Assembly (NCBI RefSeq): GCF_003265705.1 | Contig: NW_020313057.1 | Coordinates: forward strand, 1,771,893 to 1,835,892 | Length of the DNA stretch: 64,000 nucleotides | Reading direction: 5' to 3' | Source: Callorhinus ursinus | Lineage: Eukaryota; Chordata; Mammalia; Carnivora; Otariidae | Part shown: positions 12,816 to 24,884 of the stretch, piece by piece | Numbering within the stretch: position 1 is the first letter of the stretch | Layout: each line of letters opens with the position of its first letter | The notes under the pieces: model-generated | The model's database searches: none | Seen by the model: only the letters and a program-made list of their open reading frames with translations | What the model was told of the DNA's origin: nothing | Position numbers and translations under genes: made by a program

Positions 12816-13022
12816 AAGTTGTGACTGTTCTTGACTCCCATTTATACTCAGTCGTAGCCAGTTGAAAACATTTTCTCTTGTTTAATTCCTCAGCATAAGA
12901 TTCTTGGTAACAATCAGAAAAAAGAGGCCAACTAGTAAAAAAGGTCACACCGCGGGTCAAGTTCAGCATTAGTTCTGACAGTATGTCAAGTATTACTTTC
13001 ACAAAGTTTTTCGATTATAATT

Positions 13023-13049
13023 AGAGACACCATTTTTTATGGTGTCTCT
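13023..13049. other. Perfect 11-bp inverted repeat with T5 loop
   Basis: Arm agagacaccat at 13023-13033 is mirrored exactly by atggtgtctct at 13039-13049, with ttttt between. It lies between two MIR remnants. No function can be assigned. Confidence 0.9.
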
Positions 13050-13064
13050 GCGTCAGCCACTGGA

Positions 13065-13200
13065 CTTGTCCTAAGACTTTTCAACAACCCTACTACACTT
13101 TTACGAGTGTAGTACTTAAAGTTTAGAGATGAAGTTACTGTGCATAATCACATGATCAGAACATGGCAGAGCTGAGATACAAGGCTGGTTTTGTCTGTCC
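13065..13200 (+). mobile_element. MIR remnant containing a second hairpin
   Basis: The sequence follows the MIR 3' half: caacaaccct, gagatgaagttactgtg, and gaacatggcagagctgagat. Inside it, tactacact (13091-13099) and agtgtagta (13106-13114) form a perfect 9-bp inverted repeat around a 6-base loop. Confidence 0.65.
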
Positions 13201-14334
13201 CTTGTACCCTGTCCCTGACCACCAGTGAGCCATGGTGGCCCTGAGTCCAGAGAACAATGTCACCCATGCTTTCAAAGATAAGGTGACTTTTGCACAGCTC
13301 AGTACAATGAGACACAAAAATGTCTGGTCTCATCTCTGAATATTTGCTCCCAGTATAGATTTGGGCAACTTATTTAAATACTTTTATTCGTATTTTATGT
13401 AAGATGAAGTTGAAAATGATATTCATCTTCATTTACAAGAATTTAGTGGTCACTTCCATACATACTAAATAACATATTAAAGATAAAGCATTCCAGCCCA
13501 TACTAGATGATCAATGGATTTTTTTTCTTTTCTGCTCACCTCTTCCTCATGAAGAAGATGGAATGTGAAAATCGCAGAACTGCCATATGGACTGGGAGAC
13601 ACTTGTACTGCAGTCCAAATTTACACCAGCCCAGAATTTGTAAAAAGAACTATCTAACTGGAGAAAAAAAAATATATCACATGATTTACCGGCATATAAA
13701 CATAGGATGTATCCTATCAGGGTATGTAACTTAAAACAATTTTCTAAGTATGAAAAAAATATTTTGCCATGAAAGTCTTTTGATTTGAGTAGAAGACTCA
13801 CAGTACAAGTATTTTTTTCACCATGTTCCAAATCAGAATTAATACTAAACATCTCCACTGAAGAACACTAACTCATTCTATCAACACAGTGGTTACATTA
13901 TGTAATAACATTTTCCTCCCTGTCAATGCACTTCTCTTGTTCTCACTAACTGGTGTTACATATTAAACCAATTGACTAATTCTAAACAAATATTTTGAGT
14001 GAAAGAGCAAATGCAAGCCATTTCTAGCTGTCTTGCCGAATTAAATTAAAACATTTTGTCACATAAACGCACATATAATCGTTTTAAAAATTTAAGAGGG
14101 GACATGTGCCATGTCAAAATCATAATGCTCCAGGAAAACAAAAAAGGGTGTTTTTTTTTCATGTACTAAATTTCCTATAACATCTTATTTAGTTACCGTC
14201 ACACTTCTCATCTACTCATTTTTATAATTTCAAGAAAGTCGGTACCACTTTTTCCTATATGGCAGAGTTCCAGAATCCCAATTGAAATACACAACCTTGC
14301 AAGAGGTTGGAACCAAAAGCTAACCTAGTGGACG
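13201..14334. other. Unique intergenic DNA
   Basis: I see no gene, SINE or L1 here. Short open frames on both strands have no recognisable domain. A T-run lies near 14151-14158. Confidence 0.6.
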
Positions 14335-14500
14335 TTTCTGAGGGCATAGTGGACCCCTGACACTGGTCCTTCCATTCACTAGCTATGCATTCCTGAATAA
14401 GTTGTTTTGTTTCTATCTTGTTTTCCTCACCTATGAAATGGCTTATTGTGGAACTCCAAACATTTTGCATGCATTTTCTGGCTCAAAGTAAATAGTAGGT
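14335..14500 (+). mobile_element. Probable MIR remnant
   Basis: The order is MIR-like: cattcactagctatgcattcctgaataagttg, then cctcacctatgaaatggcttatt, then an end with aaagtaaatagtaggtgg. It is diverged, so the boundaries are approximate. Confidence 0.55.
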
Positions 14501-14918
14501 GGTGGGAATTACAATGTTTATCATTGATCTTCAGGTTATTCACTTGCCAAATAATGACTCCATACCCTGATCAACCAACAAATACTTTTCTAAAGGAGAT
14601 GGTGCACAAATCTTCTGGGACTAGACAGAAAAAAAATAGAACTATTTAAAATATTCAAGCTCCCAAACAATCCAACTTCTTATGGAACAGAGTGACAGTT
14701 TTCAGTACATTCCCCAATGCAGGTCGGTGACCTCAGTTACAATGCTAATAATCACAGCAGTAAGTTTTGGGCTTCTAAGAGGTAGCACCAAATCTCATTC
14801 CCTTCTGTGGTTCTAATAACACCTTGTTGAACAAACCGGGACACAACCGTGGTGTACAACACTCATTTGCAATCCTTTTTAATAATCACCCGCTTGAATT
14901 AGGGAAATTTCATGAATT

Positions 14919-15096
14919 TTTTTTTAAGATTTCATTTATTTATTTGAGAGAGAGAGTGCTCACAAGCATGAGCATGGGAGAGGCAGAGAAAGAGAGAAAA
15001 GGAGAAGCAGACTCTCCGCTGAACCGGGAACCCAATGCAGGGCTCGATCCCAGGCCCCTGGGCAGATCCTTAACCAACTGAGCCACACAGGCACCC
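14919..15096 (-). mobile_element. CAN-SINE D with 8-bp target-site duplication
   Basis: Reverse-complement SINE with a ttaagatttcatttatttatt tail and an end of actgagccacacaggcacccc. The duplication catgaatt flanks it at 14911-14918 and 15097-15104. Confidence 0.95.
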
Positions 15097-15104
15097 CATG
15101 AATT

Positions 15105-15779
15105 GATTTTTCTTTTAAACTACTGGGGTTATAAGAGTCCCCTTCCTCCAGAGGAGTCCACTGTCCTCAGTACATGTGACACCTGATACAACTACAGTAA
15201 AAGATAATTAAGAATAAAGTAACATATTAAGATTCAACTGACTAGAGGTCTCATACTCCAACAAATGAGGCTATTGGGTGGCCCCACTGAATCTTGACTG
15301 GTGAAATCTGAAGCCGGATCAGTTAGGAGATTAGGTAAAAACCCCAGGTGATGGCATAAGAAAAAAAAAAAAAAGCCTGCTTTAGGTATAAAGGCTTGTT
15401 TCTCTCTCCTCGCGTGGAGCAAACCCTTGAGCAAATAGCAGCTTTGGTTTGGCTGCAGAGGAGTCTTACATTTGTGGAGCAAAAGCACGTGGGGTTTGGG
15501 AGCAGAATCTTGCACTGAGGAGTTGAGGTCTCATGCTTAAATATTTAAGAGGAGGCCGTGGAGAGTGCTGAGGTTGCATAAAGACAGGCGGGAGGCGGCC
15601 AAATGTAAACACCCTGGTGCAACGTTTCTAAGAGGAAATGGTGTTACAGCCAGGACAGGGGTATTTAGGAGTCGGAACCAGACATTCCCAAAGGGCTGAA
15701 ATCCAAGAAGGGGGAACTCCTTTCAAACAGCAGGTAAGAGGGCTATCCAGAAAGACAGAGGCTACCTGGTAGAGTTCAT
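15105..15779. other. Unique intergenic DNA
   Basis: No repeat or gene is recognised, apart from an A-run at about 15360-15374. Confidence 0.6.
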
Positions 15780-15875
15780 GTTACATCCCCACTCTACAGG
15801 TGAGAAAGCAAAAACTCAGAGGTTGAGGCTCAACGTCCCCGGTAAGTAGCAGAGCAGGGGCTCAAACACAAATCT
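15780..15875 (+). mobile_element. MIR fragment
   Basis: The MIR pattern is visible as cactctacaggtgagaaagc, ctcagaggttgaggctcaa, and agtagcagagcaggggctcaaac. This is the central-to-3' part only. Confidence 0.65.
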
Positions 15876-16914
15876 TTGAGTAGGTCCTACCTGTCCCTAA
15901 GCCAAAGGCAAAGCTGGACTGACAAGCAGGGAGTCTGTGGTCTCCAGGGGCAGGGAGCCAAGCCAATCAGTATTCTTCCTTCTGCAATCAATCCTCAGCC
16001 ACCTCTAGTACTGGTTCTTCTAGTTCCGCAATGCTGCACTGGGTCACCAGCTACCATCCTATCACCACTTTCCTCCTTTCTTCGTGTAAGAAAATGAGAG
16101 GAAAGGTTTCTGGGATGGTCTGTCCTTGGGGCAGTGCAATATTCAAAGGGCATTTCCTCCTCACATCATGTTTGAGAGTGGGTACTGGGCTCCCCTCCCT
16201 AAGACCAAATGAAAGAGGCATCAGGGGAAACACTTTTTCTAACAGTGAGTGCCTGCGACATTGAGAGACCTTCTCAGACAGCAGCCTGGGGATATGTTCA
16301 TATGCTGTTCTGAACAAGACAGAAGAGAACCAGAGAAGCCATGACTCAGCAGTGGAACGACCTTCATTTCTACTGGGACACCAGGGGTGTGTGTGGGGGG
16401 GGTGAGGGGGTAGGAGTAGTTGTGCTTGAACTACGTCCAGGTGGCCCAGCTAGGATAGCAGCCCCCAGGAGTCCAGTATGTCACACATCAGGCAACTGTA
16501 GAAGGAAACCCCTCAGCACACTGTAAAGAACTCCTCCATGTACCCCCCCCCACCCTGGAGAGAGCACCACTGGGAACCCATACATGAGAGGATCAATGGC
16601 AGGTTAGTGTCACCCAGGAAAGGAGTACAGCCAGCCAAGAGAGGGCAGCAAGACCTTCCAGTTACATCCCTTCCCTCCTTGTTCAGCACACTGGAGCATC
16701 ATCCCCTGCACTTTGCTCCCTCCCTAAAGTAGGCAGAGTCCCAGTAAGGGTGGGGAATGGAGGGAGATGAGCTTCATATGGAATTTGAAATTCAAGCTTT
16801 AGACTAGATTCATTTCATAACTTTAAGTGAGCTGAAAGTTCAGGACTCTTAAAATAATTCTTAATCTCCACCTTGCCCCCTCCCCACAATCAAACCAGCA
16901 AAGGAACCTGTCAG
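15876..16914. other. Unique intergenic DNA with a G-rich tract
   Basis: Nothing gene-like is seen. A G-run cluster lies at 16384-16410 and a C-run at about 16542-16551. Open frames of 60-90 codons occur on both strands without motifs. Confidence 0.6.
16384..16410 (+). other. Potential G-quadruplex tract
   Basis: G4 (16384-16387), a 7-base GT spacer, G8 (16395-16402), TGA and G5 (16406-16410) fit the pattern of four G-runs with loops of 1 to 7 bases if the G8 run is split. Formation is not shown. Confidence 0.5.
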
Positions 16915-17620
16915 GTTTACCTCCAGAATATGTCTATAATCCAGCCACTTCTCGCCACCACACGGCTTCTTCTGGGTACAAGCCACCACTCTCTCTTTTG
17001 TAGATTATTCTAAAAAGCCTCACCCCACTGGTATCCTGGCTCCCAAAACCTTGCCCCTCTACAGCTTATTTTTAACACAGCAGACAGAACAGTCCTGTTA
17101 AAATGCAATGCAGATCATGTCACTCTCCTATTCAAAACCCTCCAATGGTTGCCTTTCTTGTTCAGAATCAAAGCTTAAGTCCTTACACTGGTCAATATTG
17201 CCAGATACGATCTGTACCCACTCATGCCCCATTTCTTATTCCTATAACCACCCTACAAAGACACTCATATGTTCCAGCCACACCTGGCCTCTTGGCCAAT
17301 TTTCAAATTCCCCTGCACACTCCTGCCTCAGGACCTTTGCACTTGCTTCCCCTTTTCTTGAAATTCTCTTCCCTCAGATATCCCAAGCCTCACAGAAATA
17401 GCAGCCAACCTACAAAGGCCATATACTGTAATCTTTGTCATTGTTTTTGAAGGTCATTACCACATAACTAACTCTAAGCTAACTGATACACTAATTTATT
17501 TTATTATCTGTATTTTCCCACTAGAATATAGGACAAGGATGTTTGCTTGTTTTGTTCACTAGTGCTTAACACACAGTGGGAACTCCGTAAGCATTTGCTC
17601 AATGAATTGCTCTAGCCAAG
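16915..17620 (+). mobile_element. LINE-2 3' region
   Basis: L2 landmarks appear in order: gatcatgtcactctcctatt, aaaccctccaatggttgcc, a cactcctgcctcaggacctttgcac block, an ttattttattatctgtat block, and the end ccactagaatataggacaag to aagcatttgctcaatgaatt. The open frame at 17103-17450 is fossil L2 coding sequence, not a host gene. Confidence 0.85.
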
Positions 17621-19324
17621 AATTTGTTGAAGGATGGGAGACAACATTTGATAAATTATGGTTTAAGCCAGTGACTGGGGGGTGGGGAATGTTTTGACAC
17701 TTTCACTACCACAGAGTTATCACACAATAATGAACCAGTTATCTGTGTGCTTGGGGTACAGCAAATGCTGCATCAAGGTGTATTATGCCTATTTTTATTT
17801 GTATGTCAAGGACATGAAACTGAAATGAGGGTAGAAAGGCCAAAGGTATTTCATGAAGGGGCTGGGATGCTGGGATAATGGGAAATTCCAAATGGCCTTG
17901 CTCGTGTGGCTGAGTTGGTGCAGGTTGGCCACTGGCAGTTCACATGGGGTGGTGTCCAGGGTCCTCCGTTCTTTTCCACATGGACCTCAACACACAGCTG
18001 CTTGAGCTTCTGCGCAACACGGAAGCTGGACTCAAAAGGAGTGGCCCAAGAGGGCAAGTCTCAAAGTGCTCGTGCCAAGCAAGCCTCCGCTCATGTTTCA
18101 TCAGTTGATGTCTCAATGGCCAATATTAGACGCGTGGCCAAGCTCAGAGACAGTGAACAAGGTGACTCCATCAGGACAGGAGCATCAGGGAACCTGGATT
18201 ATTGGGAGGAGCCAAAGGAACAGCTTCTCACAGCCATCTCAGGGAGTATCTGGACCAAATACAGACTAAACATCCAGCATTTCAAACTGTTCACTTAATC
18301 CAAGGGTAAGCTCATTTGAGAGATCATTTCACACAAACCAACTTTGCAAGAGCCTGATCTATAAATGATAATGTCAATTCTTTAGTTTTTCTTGGGAAAT
18401 CTGCGTATATTCAAACTCTGTGCCATTCATGTATGGCCTTGTGAGGAGTCAACAGGAGACAAAAATTTCTGGCCATGTGGTAAGCAAGCAATCAGTAAAA
18501 AGGAGAAAAAATAAAGAATAAAATAAAAATTTTGCCTTGTCAAAAGGTCATTACAGCAAGTTAATAACACCTAGTGCTATCATTTTCCAAGTCAAAGAAT
18601 ATTTTCATCTCAGTCCCTGGAACTAGTCATTAGAGTCAAAGCAAGGAGCCCTATGGGCAATGCTAAACAGAGCAAACTTATTTCACTCTTTAAAATTTCT
18701 ACTTTAAAGACTTAATATTGGCTTGTGCAATTATCATTTCAGAATTAAAATACAACCAGATTACCAAGGACACATCTACTAGTTTAAATTTAAACTGGTG
18801 GTTTCTGGATAAAATTCAAGGATACCGGTTTCAACAGCAAAATACATATATCTCACAGTTGATTCGTTACTCTAATAGTTAATCACATTCACTTCTTTAT
18901 GCTTCTACTTCGCAACAATTGTACGGAGTGGTATTTTTGTACTTGCCTCCAACTCCTAAAAGGAATATACCCTATTTGGGCATAACATTTGAAAACAAAT
19001 TTTTTAGAAACCTCAGTCTGGCATCACTCTCCAGAATGTTAGAAGAATATAGGAAGACCAAACATGGAAAAACAGATCAATGATATGGGCCATGACTAAG
19101 AAAGGGAAGAAGGAATCTGAAAAATCACAGAAAGAAAGATCAATGGGACCTGATGGAGGGTTGAATGGGACATGGGGTACAAATAAAAGGGAGGAAATAA
19201 AGAGGACTCCAAATTTTTCCTTTAGAGGACTGAGAAAACGCAACTTGAGAAAGAAAGTCACTTAGAATCAGACAGAGGAATAGGATGAGAGATTACCGGA
19301 GGGAAGTGCCAAGTTCCAAATATA
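17621..19324. other. Unique intergenic DNA
   Basis: I see no repeat family or gene. An open frame at 17906-18298 (130 codons) has no recognisable domain and no splice or promoter context. Confidence 0.6.
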
Positions 19325-20310
19325 TTTATCCAACAGATATGTTTTGAGCTCCCACTATGTGCCAGACACTGGTCTAAGCTCCAGGTCCCAGTGAGGGATA
19401 AGACAAGGATGCTGTCCTCAGGGAGTTCACCTTCTGCTCGAGAGAGGCAGACTGCAAACATGTGGGCAAATAAGATAATTTCCCGTAATAATAACTTAGA
19501 AATGCCATGAAGGAGATACAAATAGGAAATGGGATAGAGAGTGAATGGGACTGATAGGAGAAGTGGTAAACACATTACCTCAGAAGGTCAGCTGAGAGCT
19601 GGGGGATGAGCGTGATCTAGTGAAGGAAGCATCTGGGAAGGCATCCCAGGCAGAGGGAGAAGCAAATGCAAAGGCGCTGCAGTGGGAAGTAGCCTTGCAA
19701 GTTTGAGAGTTGGCACTGAGAGAGTAGGAGATCAGTTTGGGAAAGGTAGGCAGAAATGAGGTAACACAGGGACTTCAGGCCATGGTGAGAAGTCTGGACT
19801 TTACTCTGATATTAACGGGGTGCCACTGGAGAACGTGAAACAAGGTGACAGGATCTGATTTAAAAGATCACTCATTCTATTGTCAAATCAACATGCTGTA
19901 CACCTTGAACTGACACAATATGTCAATGATATCTGCAGAAAGCTGGGGCACACTCTGGCTGCTCCATAGGGGTATATCATAAAAGGTGCAGAAGCTGGGA
20001 AGAGACCAGTTAGGGAGCCCCTGCAGGACTCCAGGTAGAGCGGCAGAGGTAAGAACTGTCCTGTTGGTGGTGGACACACTCTAATGGAAGCCCCGGCTGA
20101 TGCATTCATGGGGGGATGTGAGGAAGAGAGATGAACACACAAGACAATCACCTGCAGACCCTAGAGAGAGATAATGTGAGAATTTGAGAAACAGCAAAAA
20201 TAGGATTGCGAGATACTCTAGATGAGGGTATTCTCTAGATACCTAGAAATATAGGGCTAGAATTTAGGTGAAAAGTTAGGGTTGGAGGTGTAAACTTAAG
20301 ACTTATTAGC
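19325..20310 (-). mobile_element. LINE-2 3' region, antisense
   Basis: This is L2 in reverse complement. It begins with the reversed 3' end (gagctcccactatgtgccagacact), then ctgtcctcagggagttcacc, aggcatcccaggcagagggagaagcaaatgcaaagg, and ccactggagaacgtgaaacaaggtgacaggatctga, all complements of the landmarks in the copy at 16915-17620. The far end is indistinct. Confidence 0.8.
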
Positions 20311-20657
20311 TTGAGTATGATGGCTGACATGTTCATGCACTCTAATAGACTAAGCATGGAGTGGGCATAGCCAGGCATGCCAAAGGGAGTATTCTTATTT
20401 AGAAATTAACAAGATGAAGGAGAGTCACAGAGCCAATTACACACACATCTGGCCAGAGCAGGGAGAGAGCCAAGCGTACTGAAGCCGTGACTGACAGGCT
20501 CCAGGTCTAAGATGATTTTTGTCTCTTAGCAATGCCCCAAATAGGGACTTGTTAGTTGGTTTGTCTGAGACCCAAGAAAGTGTTTCTAAAATCGGAGAGG
20601 AAGTCTAAAAGGCTTTAGTGATCCAGGAGGATGAGGTCCTGGAAAAGGCTAGGTAGT
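20311..20657. other. Unique intergenic DNA
   Basis: No recognisable gene or repeat lies between the antisense L2 and the purine-rich satellite. Confidence 0.5.
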
Positions 20658-20658
20658 G

Positions 20659-20976
20659 AAAGAAAAGAAAAGAAAGAAAAAAGAAAAGAAAAAAGAAGAA
20701 AAGAAAAAAGAAGAAAAGAAAAAAGAAAAGAAAAAAGAAAAGAAAAAAGAAGAAANNNNNNNNNNNNNNNNNNNNNNNNNNNNNNNNNNNNNNNNNNNNN
20801 NNNNNNNNNNNNNNNNNNNNNNNNNNNNNNNNNNNNNNNNNNNNNNNNNNNNNNNGGAAAGGGAAAGGAAAGGGAAAGGAAAGGGAAAGGAAAGGGAAAG
20901 GAAAGGGAAAGGAAAGGGAAAGGAAAGGGAAAGGAAAGGGAAAGGAAAGGGAAAGGAAAGGGAAAGGAAAGGAAAA
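20659..20976. repeat. Homopurine satellite tract, interrupted by an assembly gap
   Basis: Left of the gap (20659-20755) the strand is only A and G, in irregular gaaaa/gaagaaaa units. Right of the gap (20856-20976) it is an almost perfect array of an 11-base unit, ggaaagggaaa, about eleven times. The unit changes across the gap, so the hidden part must contain the switch. Confidence 0.95.
20756..20855. other. Assembly gap of exactly 100 N
   Basis: A run of 100 N. The round number suggests a placeholder of unknown true length. Confidence 0.98.
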
Positions 20977-20999
20977 CAACTTTTGGCAAACCTTGATGA

Positions 21000-21908
21000 T
21001 GGAATCAATTAAAACAACAAGATACTGCTGGACACCTATTAGAAATGGGCAAAGATCAAAATACTGATAATACCAATTGCTGGCTGGGATGTGGAGCAAC
21101 CCAAACTCATTCACTGTTAGTAAGACCACAAAATGGTACAGTCACTTTAGAAAACAGTTTGGCAGTTTCTTACAAAACTAAACCACCTTACCATATGATC
21201 TAGCACTCATACTTCTTGGTATTAACCCAAAAATGTCAAAAAAATGTGCCCCCCCCCCGCAACAAAACCTGCACATGGACATTCATAGCAGCTTTTATTC
21301 ATAGTTACCAAAACTTGGAAGAACCAAGATAACCTTCAGTAGATGACTGAATAAGGTTATTGTGGGACATCCAAACAACAGACTATTTTAACAGCATAAA
21401 AAAAAGCAATGAATTGTCAAGCCATGGAAAGACATGGAGGAAATTTAAATGCATACTGCTGAGTGTATGAAGCCAACCTGAACAATATACCTCGTTTGTA
21501 ATTCCAACTATAGGACATCTTGGAAAAAGCAAAACTGGAAACAGTAAATGACCAGTGGTTGCCGGGGGTTAGTGGGCAGGGATGAATAGGCAGAGCACAG
21601 AGGATTTTTTAGGGCAGTGAAACTATTCTGTGGGATACTGCAATGGTGGATACATGTTAACATTTGTCAACAAAATGTACAACACCAAGTGTGAACCCTA
21701 ATGTAAACTATGGACTTTGGATGATTGTGATGTGTCAGTGCAAGCTCATCAACTGTAACACATGTCCCACTCTGGTGGGGGTGTTGAAAATGGGGGAGGC
21801 TGTGCATGGTAGGGGAGCACAGGGTATATAGGAAATCTCTGTGCTTTCTGTTCCACTTTTCTGTTAACCTAAAACTGCTTTCAGTTTTTTTAATTAAAAA
21901 AAAAAAAA
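21000..21908 (+). mobile_element. Old LINE-1 3' end
   Basis: Late ORF2 wording is recognisable (ctcattcactgttagtaagac, gtggagcaacccaaactc, agcagcttttattcatagt). An L1M-type 3' UTR follows: gacttttgatgattgtgatgtg-like text at 21714, gttgaaaatgggggaggctgtgcatg, and an A-rich end at 21894-21908. It is much more diverged than the L1 copies at 1-12 kb. A C-run lies at 21250-21259. Confidence 0.8.
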
Positions 21909-22034
21909 CAAAACACGGAATCAGAGCGGTGTGGCCCAAAGTAAAAGAGAGTAGAAGCCCAGAACCACAGCCAGAGCAATCAGTGAGATAAGCAGGACTG
22001 TTGGTTTTTGTTAAGTAAACTCCATTCTTCCCAT

Positions 22035-23065
22035 TGCTCAGGCCAAAAACCATGGTGCTGTCTTCCTTCCTTTCCTTCCAGTTCATGAGCAAATACTGTT
22101 GGCTGCACCTTCAAAATAGATCCAGAAGGTAATCGCGTCTTTGTATCTCCATGACCTTCCTCCTAGATTATTGCAAAAGCCTCCTAATCAGACCTCTGCA
22201 TTCCCTACCTTGACTCCTCAAAATCTATTTTCAGTGCAGGAGCTGAGGGATCCTGTTAAGGTCAGAGCCAAAAGTCAGGTCTCCACTCAAAATCCCCCAG
22301 ACTTGGGGCACCTGGGTGGCTCAGTCGGTTAAGCTTCTGACTCATACCTTTGGCTCAGGTCATGATCTCAGGATCGTGAGATTGAGCCCTGTGTCAGGCT
22401 CTGTGCTCGGTGGGGAGTCTGCTTGAGATTCTCTCTCCCCCTCTTCCTCTGCTCCTCCCCCCACTCACCTGTGCATGCTCTCTCCCAAATAAATAAATAA
22501 ATAAATCTTTAAAAAAAAAAAAAAATCCCCCCGACTTCCCATCTCACTCAGAGCACACATACTTACTCAGCCTTGAAGTCCCCACATTGTGCAGCCCCCT
22601 CCTCCTCTCCCTGTGGGTCTCACCTCACCTCCCTGCCCTCTCCTCCCGGAATTCCAACCACATTGCTTTCCTGTGCTCCAGATGCACTGGGAACGGCCTA
22701 TGTGCCTCCTGCTCTTTCTGCCCAGAACGTTTTTCCCCAAGACACCCACACGGCTCACACTCTCATTTCCTCTAGATCTTTATATAAGATCTTATTGGTG
22801 CGGCCTTCCCTGTCTACTCTAAATTATTAACAGGCCCCTACCAACTTCTGACCAGGCATTTGCTCTCTTCTTTACCTTCTGTTACTTTCCTCCACACCAC
22901 TTTTTACCATTTGGTATATCTTAGCTGATTTATGATTTTTATTGTCAATCTTTCCTCTCTAGAATGTAAGCTTCATGACTTGAATTTTTATTTACTTCTA
23001 CTGTGTCTATCCACCCAGCGTCTGGCACACCTCAGGCGCTTGAGAAATGTTTGTTGGATGAATTA
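22035..23065 (+). mobile_element. LINE-2 3' region, split by a SINE
   Basis: L2 text runs from accatggtgctgtcttcc through gattattgcaaaagcctcctaa to aaaatccccc. It resumes after the SINE with gacttcccatctcactcagagc and continues through ccagatgcactgggaac to the 3' end cagcgtctggcacacctcagg and gtttgttggatgaatta. SINE E occupies 22305-22521. Open frames at 22573-22830 are L2 fossils. Confidence 0.85.
22305..22521 (+). mobile_element. CAN-SINE E with 16-bp target-site duplication
   Basis: Complete SINE from ggggcacctgggtggctcag to an aaataaataaataaataaatcttt tail and A-run. Flanking copies aaaatcccccagactt (22289-22304) and its one-mismatch partner (22522-22537) are the target-site duplication. 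It entered an L2 element. Confidence 0.97.
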
Positions 23066-23144
23066 ATAACAGAAGAAATTCCCAACTTTTTAAAAGTGCA
23101 CATGACAAAGAAATTGAAAAGTCAGAGACTGAGGCTGCTGAAAT

Positions 23145-23490
23145 GTCTCCGTCTTCGTCCGATTGGGCTGCAATAACTAAGCACCATCGGTGAGGGGCTT
23201 ATAAACAACGAGAACTTGTCACAGCTGCGGAGGCTGGGAATTCCAAGATCAACATGCTAGCAGATTCGGTGTTTGGTCGGGGCCTGCTGCCTGGCTCACA
23301 GACAGCCTTCATTTTGCTCTGTGCTCACCTGGTGGAAGGGGCAAGGCAGCTCTCTGGGGTCTCTTTGATGAGGACACTAATCCCCTTAGGACCTAAACAC
23401 CTCCCAAAGGCCCCACCTTCCAAATACCATTTCACTGGAGATTAGGTTTCAACATATGGATCTCAAAGGGATACATTAGTCTATAGCAGT
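23145..23490. repeat. Unnamed interspersed repeat X, copy 1
   Basis: The string of landmarks is a known mammalian interspersed repeat whose name I cannot recall: gggctgcaataactaagcacc, gaggctgggaattccaagatcaa, ctcccaaaggccccaccttccaaatacc, and ttaggtttcaacatatgg, ending in cattagtctatagca. The element at 47735-48098 shares the same order of landmarks. Confidence 0.7.
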
Positions 23491-24657
23491 CTCCTAGCAG
23501 AGTTTTCCCATATAATTTGAGAACAAACAGCATATTGCAGATTTTTACTGATTACAGAAGATCTGTGCCTCTGATTATTCTGTACTGACCAACCAAACTG
23601 ATAGACGTTTTATATCTTTCATTTATATTTGACTTTTAAAGCTCATTTGCTCACTGTAATCTTTATGAAATACATGAAGTTCTTAGGATACATGGAGCTG
23701 ATTATAAACTCCAACAAAGCCTGAATTTAGAAGGTCTTTGTCTCTCAGCTGGCTATTTTTGGATGCCTTTGCTTGAACACTGCAACAATGCAACTAAAAG
23801 GACAAACAAAAAAACACTACACACTCTCAAGGGCTAGACCCCAAAACAACTGTCTTGTTTATTAAAACCTGATAAACCTTTCAAACTATGTTTATCATTC
23901 TTTTACAGACAAAGCAAATTGCAAACAGTGTTTTTGGTGATACATCAATTTGTGGCCACTAAGAAATTATAGCAAAAGGAGAAATCACTTGTCTTTTTCC
24001 TCAGTGCTTTTCCTACTACCCTTCCGAGGCAATAGATAAAACCAGCTTAAGGTTTTTAACAGCACCACTCAGCAAGGGAAAACATTTATCACTACAATTA
24101 AGTAGTGCCACTGATATTTTCCTTTTTATCTTTAATTACTGTTAATATCATAGTTAAAGTAAAACATAGATTCCTTCATTGAGCCGCTTGAAACTGGGGC
24201 CAAAATTCCAGATGTTGTGATACCCTTACAATTACAGCTGTTGCTTTTCTACAGTTTTGTTATTGCTGCTCTATCCTCACCATCCTTTCAAACTCCCTTA
24301 TTTAACCAGGAAATACATGGAACTTAACTAAGAAGAGTTAAGTATCTCAGTACTCTCAACGCGAGAGAATACTAGAAGTTCAGACACTGTGCTATGTATC
24401 AATAAAACAGACATGAGGCTAAAAGTTGTCTGTTACTTCTATTAAGAACTTTGCAAGGTAAAACCTCATTGTGGGTCTCCATGGTCTGTCTCTGTGGGAA
24501 CTGTTAAACATCAACACATGGTTAGAAACATACAGTATTCCTCCTACTGAACATAACAAACCACAGTTGAGTTGGAAAAATTTCTTCATGGCTAAATTAT
24601 TACCTATAGGTCCATGTTTACTCCCTTATTTCCTAAATCGGGGTTGGGACTAATTAA
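23491..24657. other. Unique intergenic DNA
   Basis: AT-rich sequence with no recognised gene or repeat. Confidence 0.6.
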
Positions 24658-24665
24658 CACTTCTT

Positions 24666-24859
24666 GGGCGCCTGGGTGCCTCAGTTGGTTAAGCGGCTGC
24701 CTTCAGCTCAGGTCACGATCCCGGAGTCCCGGGATCGAGTCCCACATCGGGCTCCCTGCTCGGCGGGGAGTCTGCTTCTCCCTCTGACCCTCTTCCCTCT
24801 TGTGCTTTCTATCTCTCATTCTCTCTCTCTCAAATAAATAAAATCTTTAAAGAAAAAAC
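24666..24859 (+). mobile_element. CAN-SINE F with 8-bp target-site duplication
   Basis: A well-preserved SINE. It has the head gggcgcctgggtgcctcag, an intact B-box-like gggatcgagtccc, ggctccctgctcggcgggga, a (CT)n-rich body and a caaataaataaaatcttt tail. The duplication cacttctt flanks it (24658-24665 and 24860-24867). Its body is the variant I associate with arctoid carnivores. Confidence 0.96.
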
Positions 24860-24884
24860 CACTTCTTATGCCCATCTGTCTACA

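Noticed and set aside
17103..17450. 115-codon open frame
   Set aside because: It lies inside an L2 fossil and matches L2 3' text also seen at 22035-23065.
17906..18298. 130-codon open frame in unique DNA
   Set aside because: No domain, signal peptide, splice sites or promoter are visible. The length is within chance for this composition over 64 kb.
20605..21129. Open frames of 118-174 codons across the purine satellite on both strands
   Set aside because: They translate a simple repeat and run through 100 N, so the long frames are an artefact.
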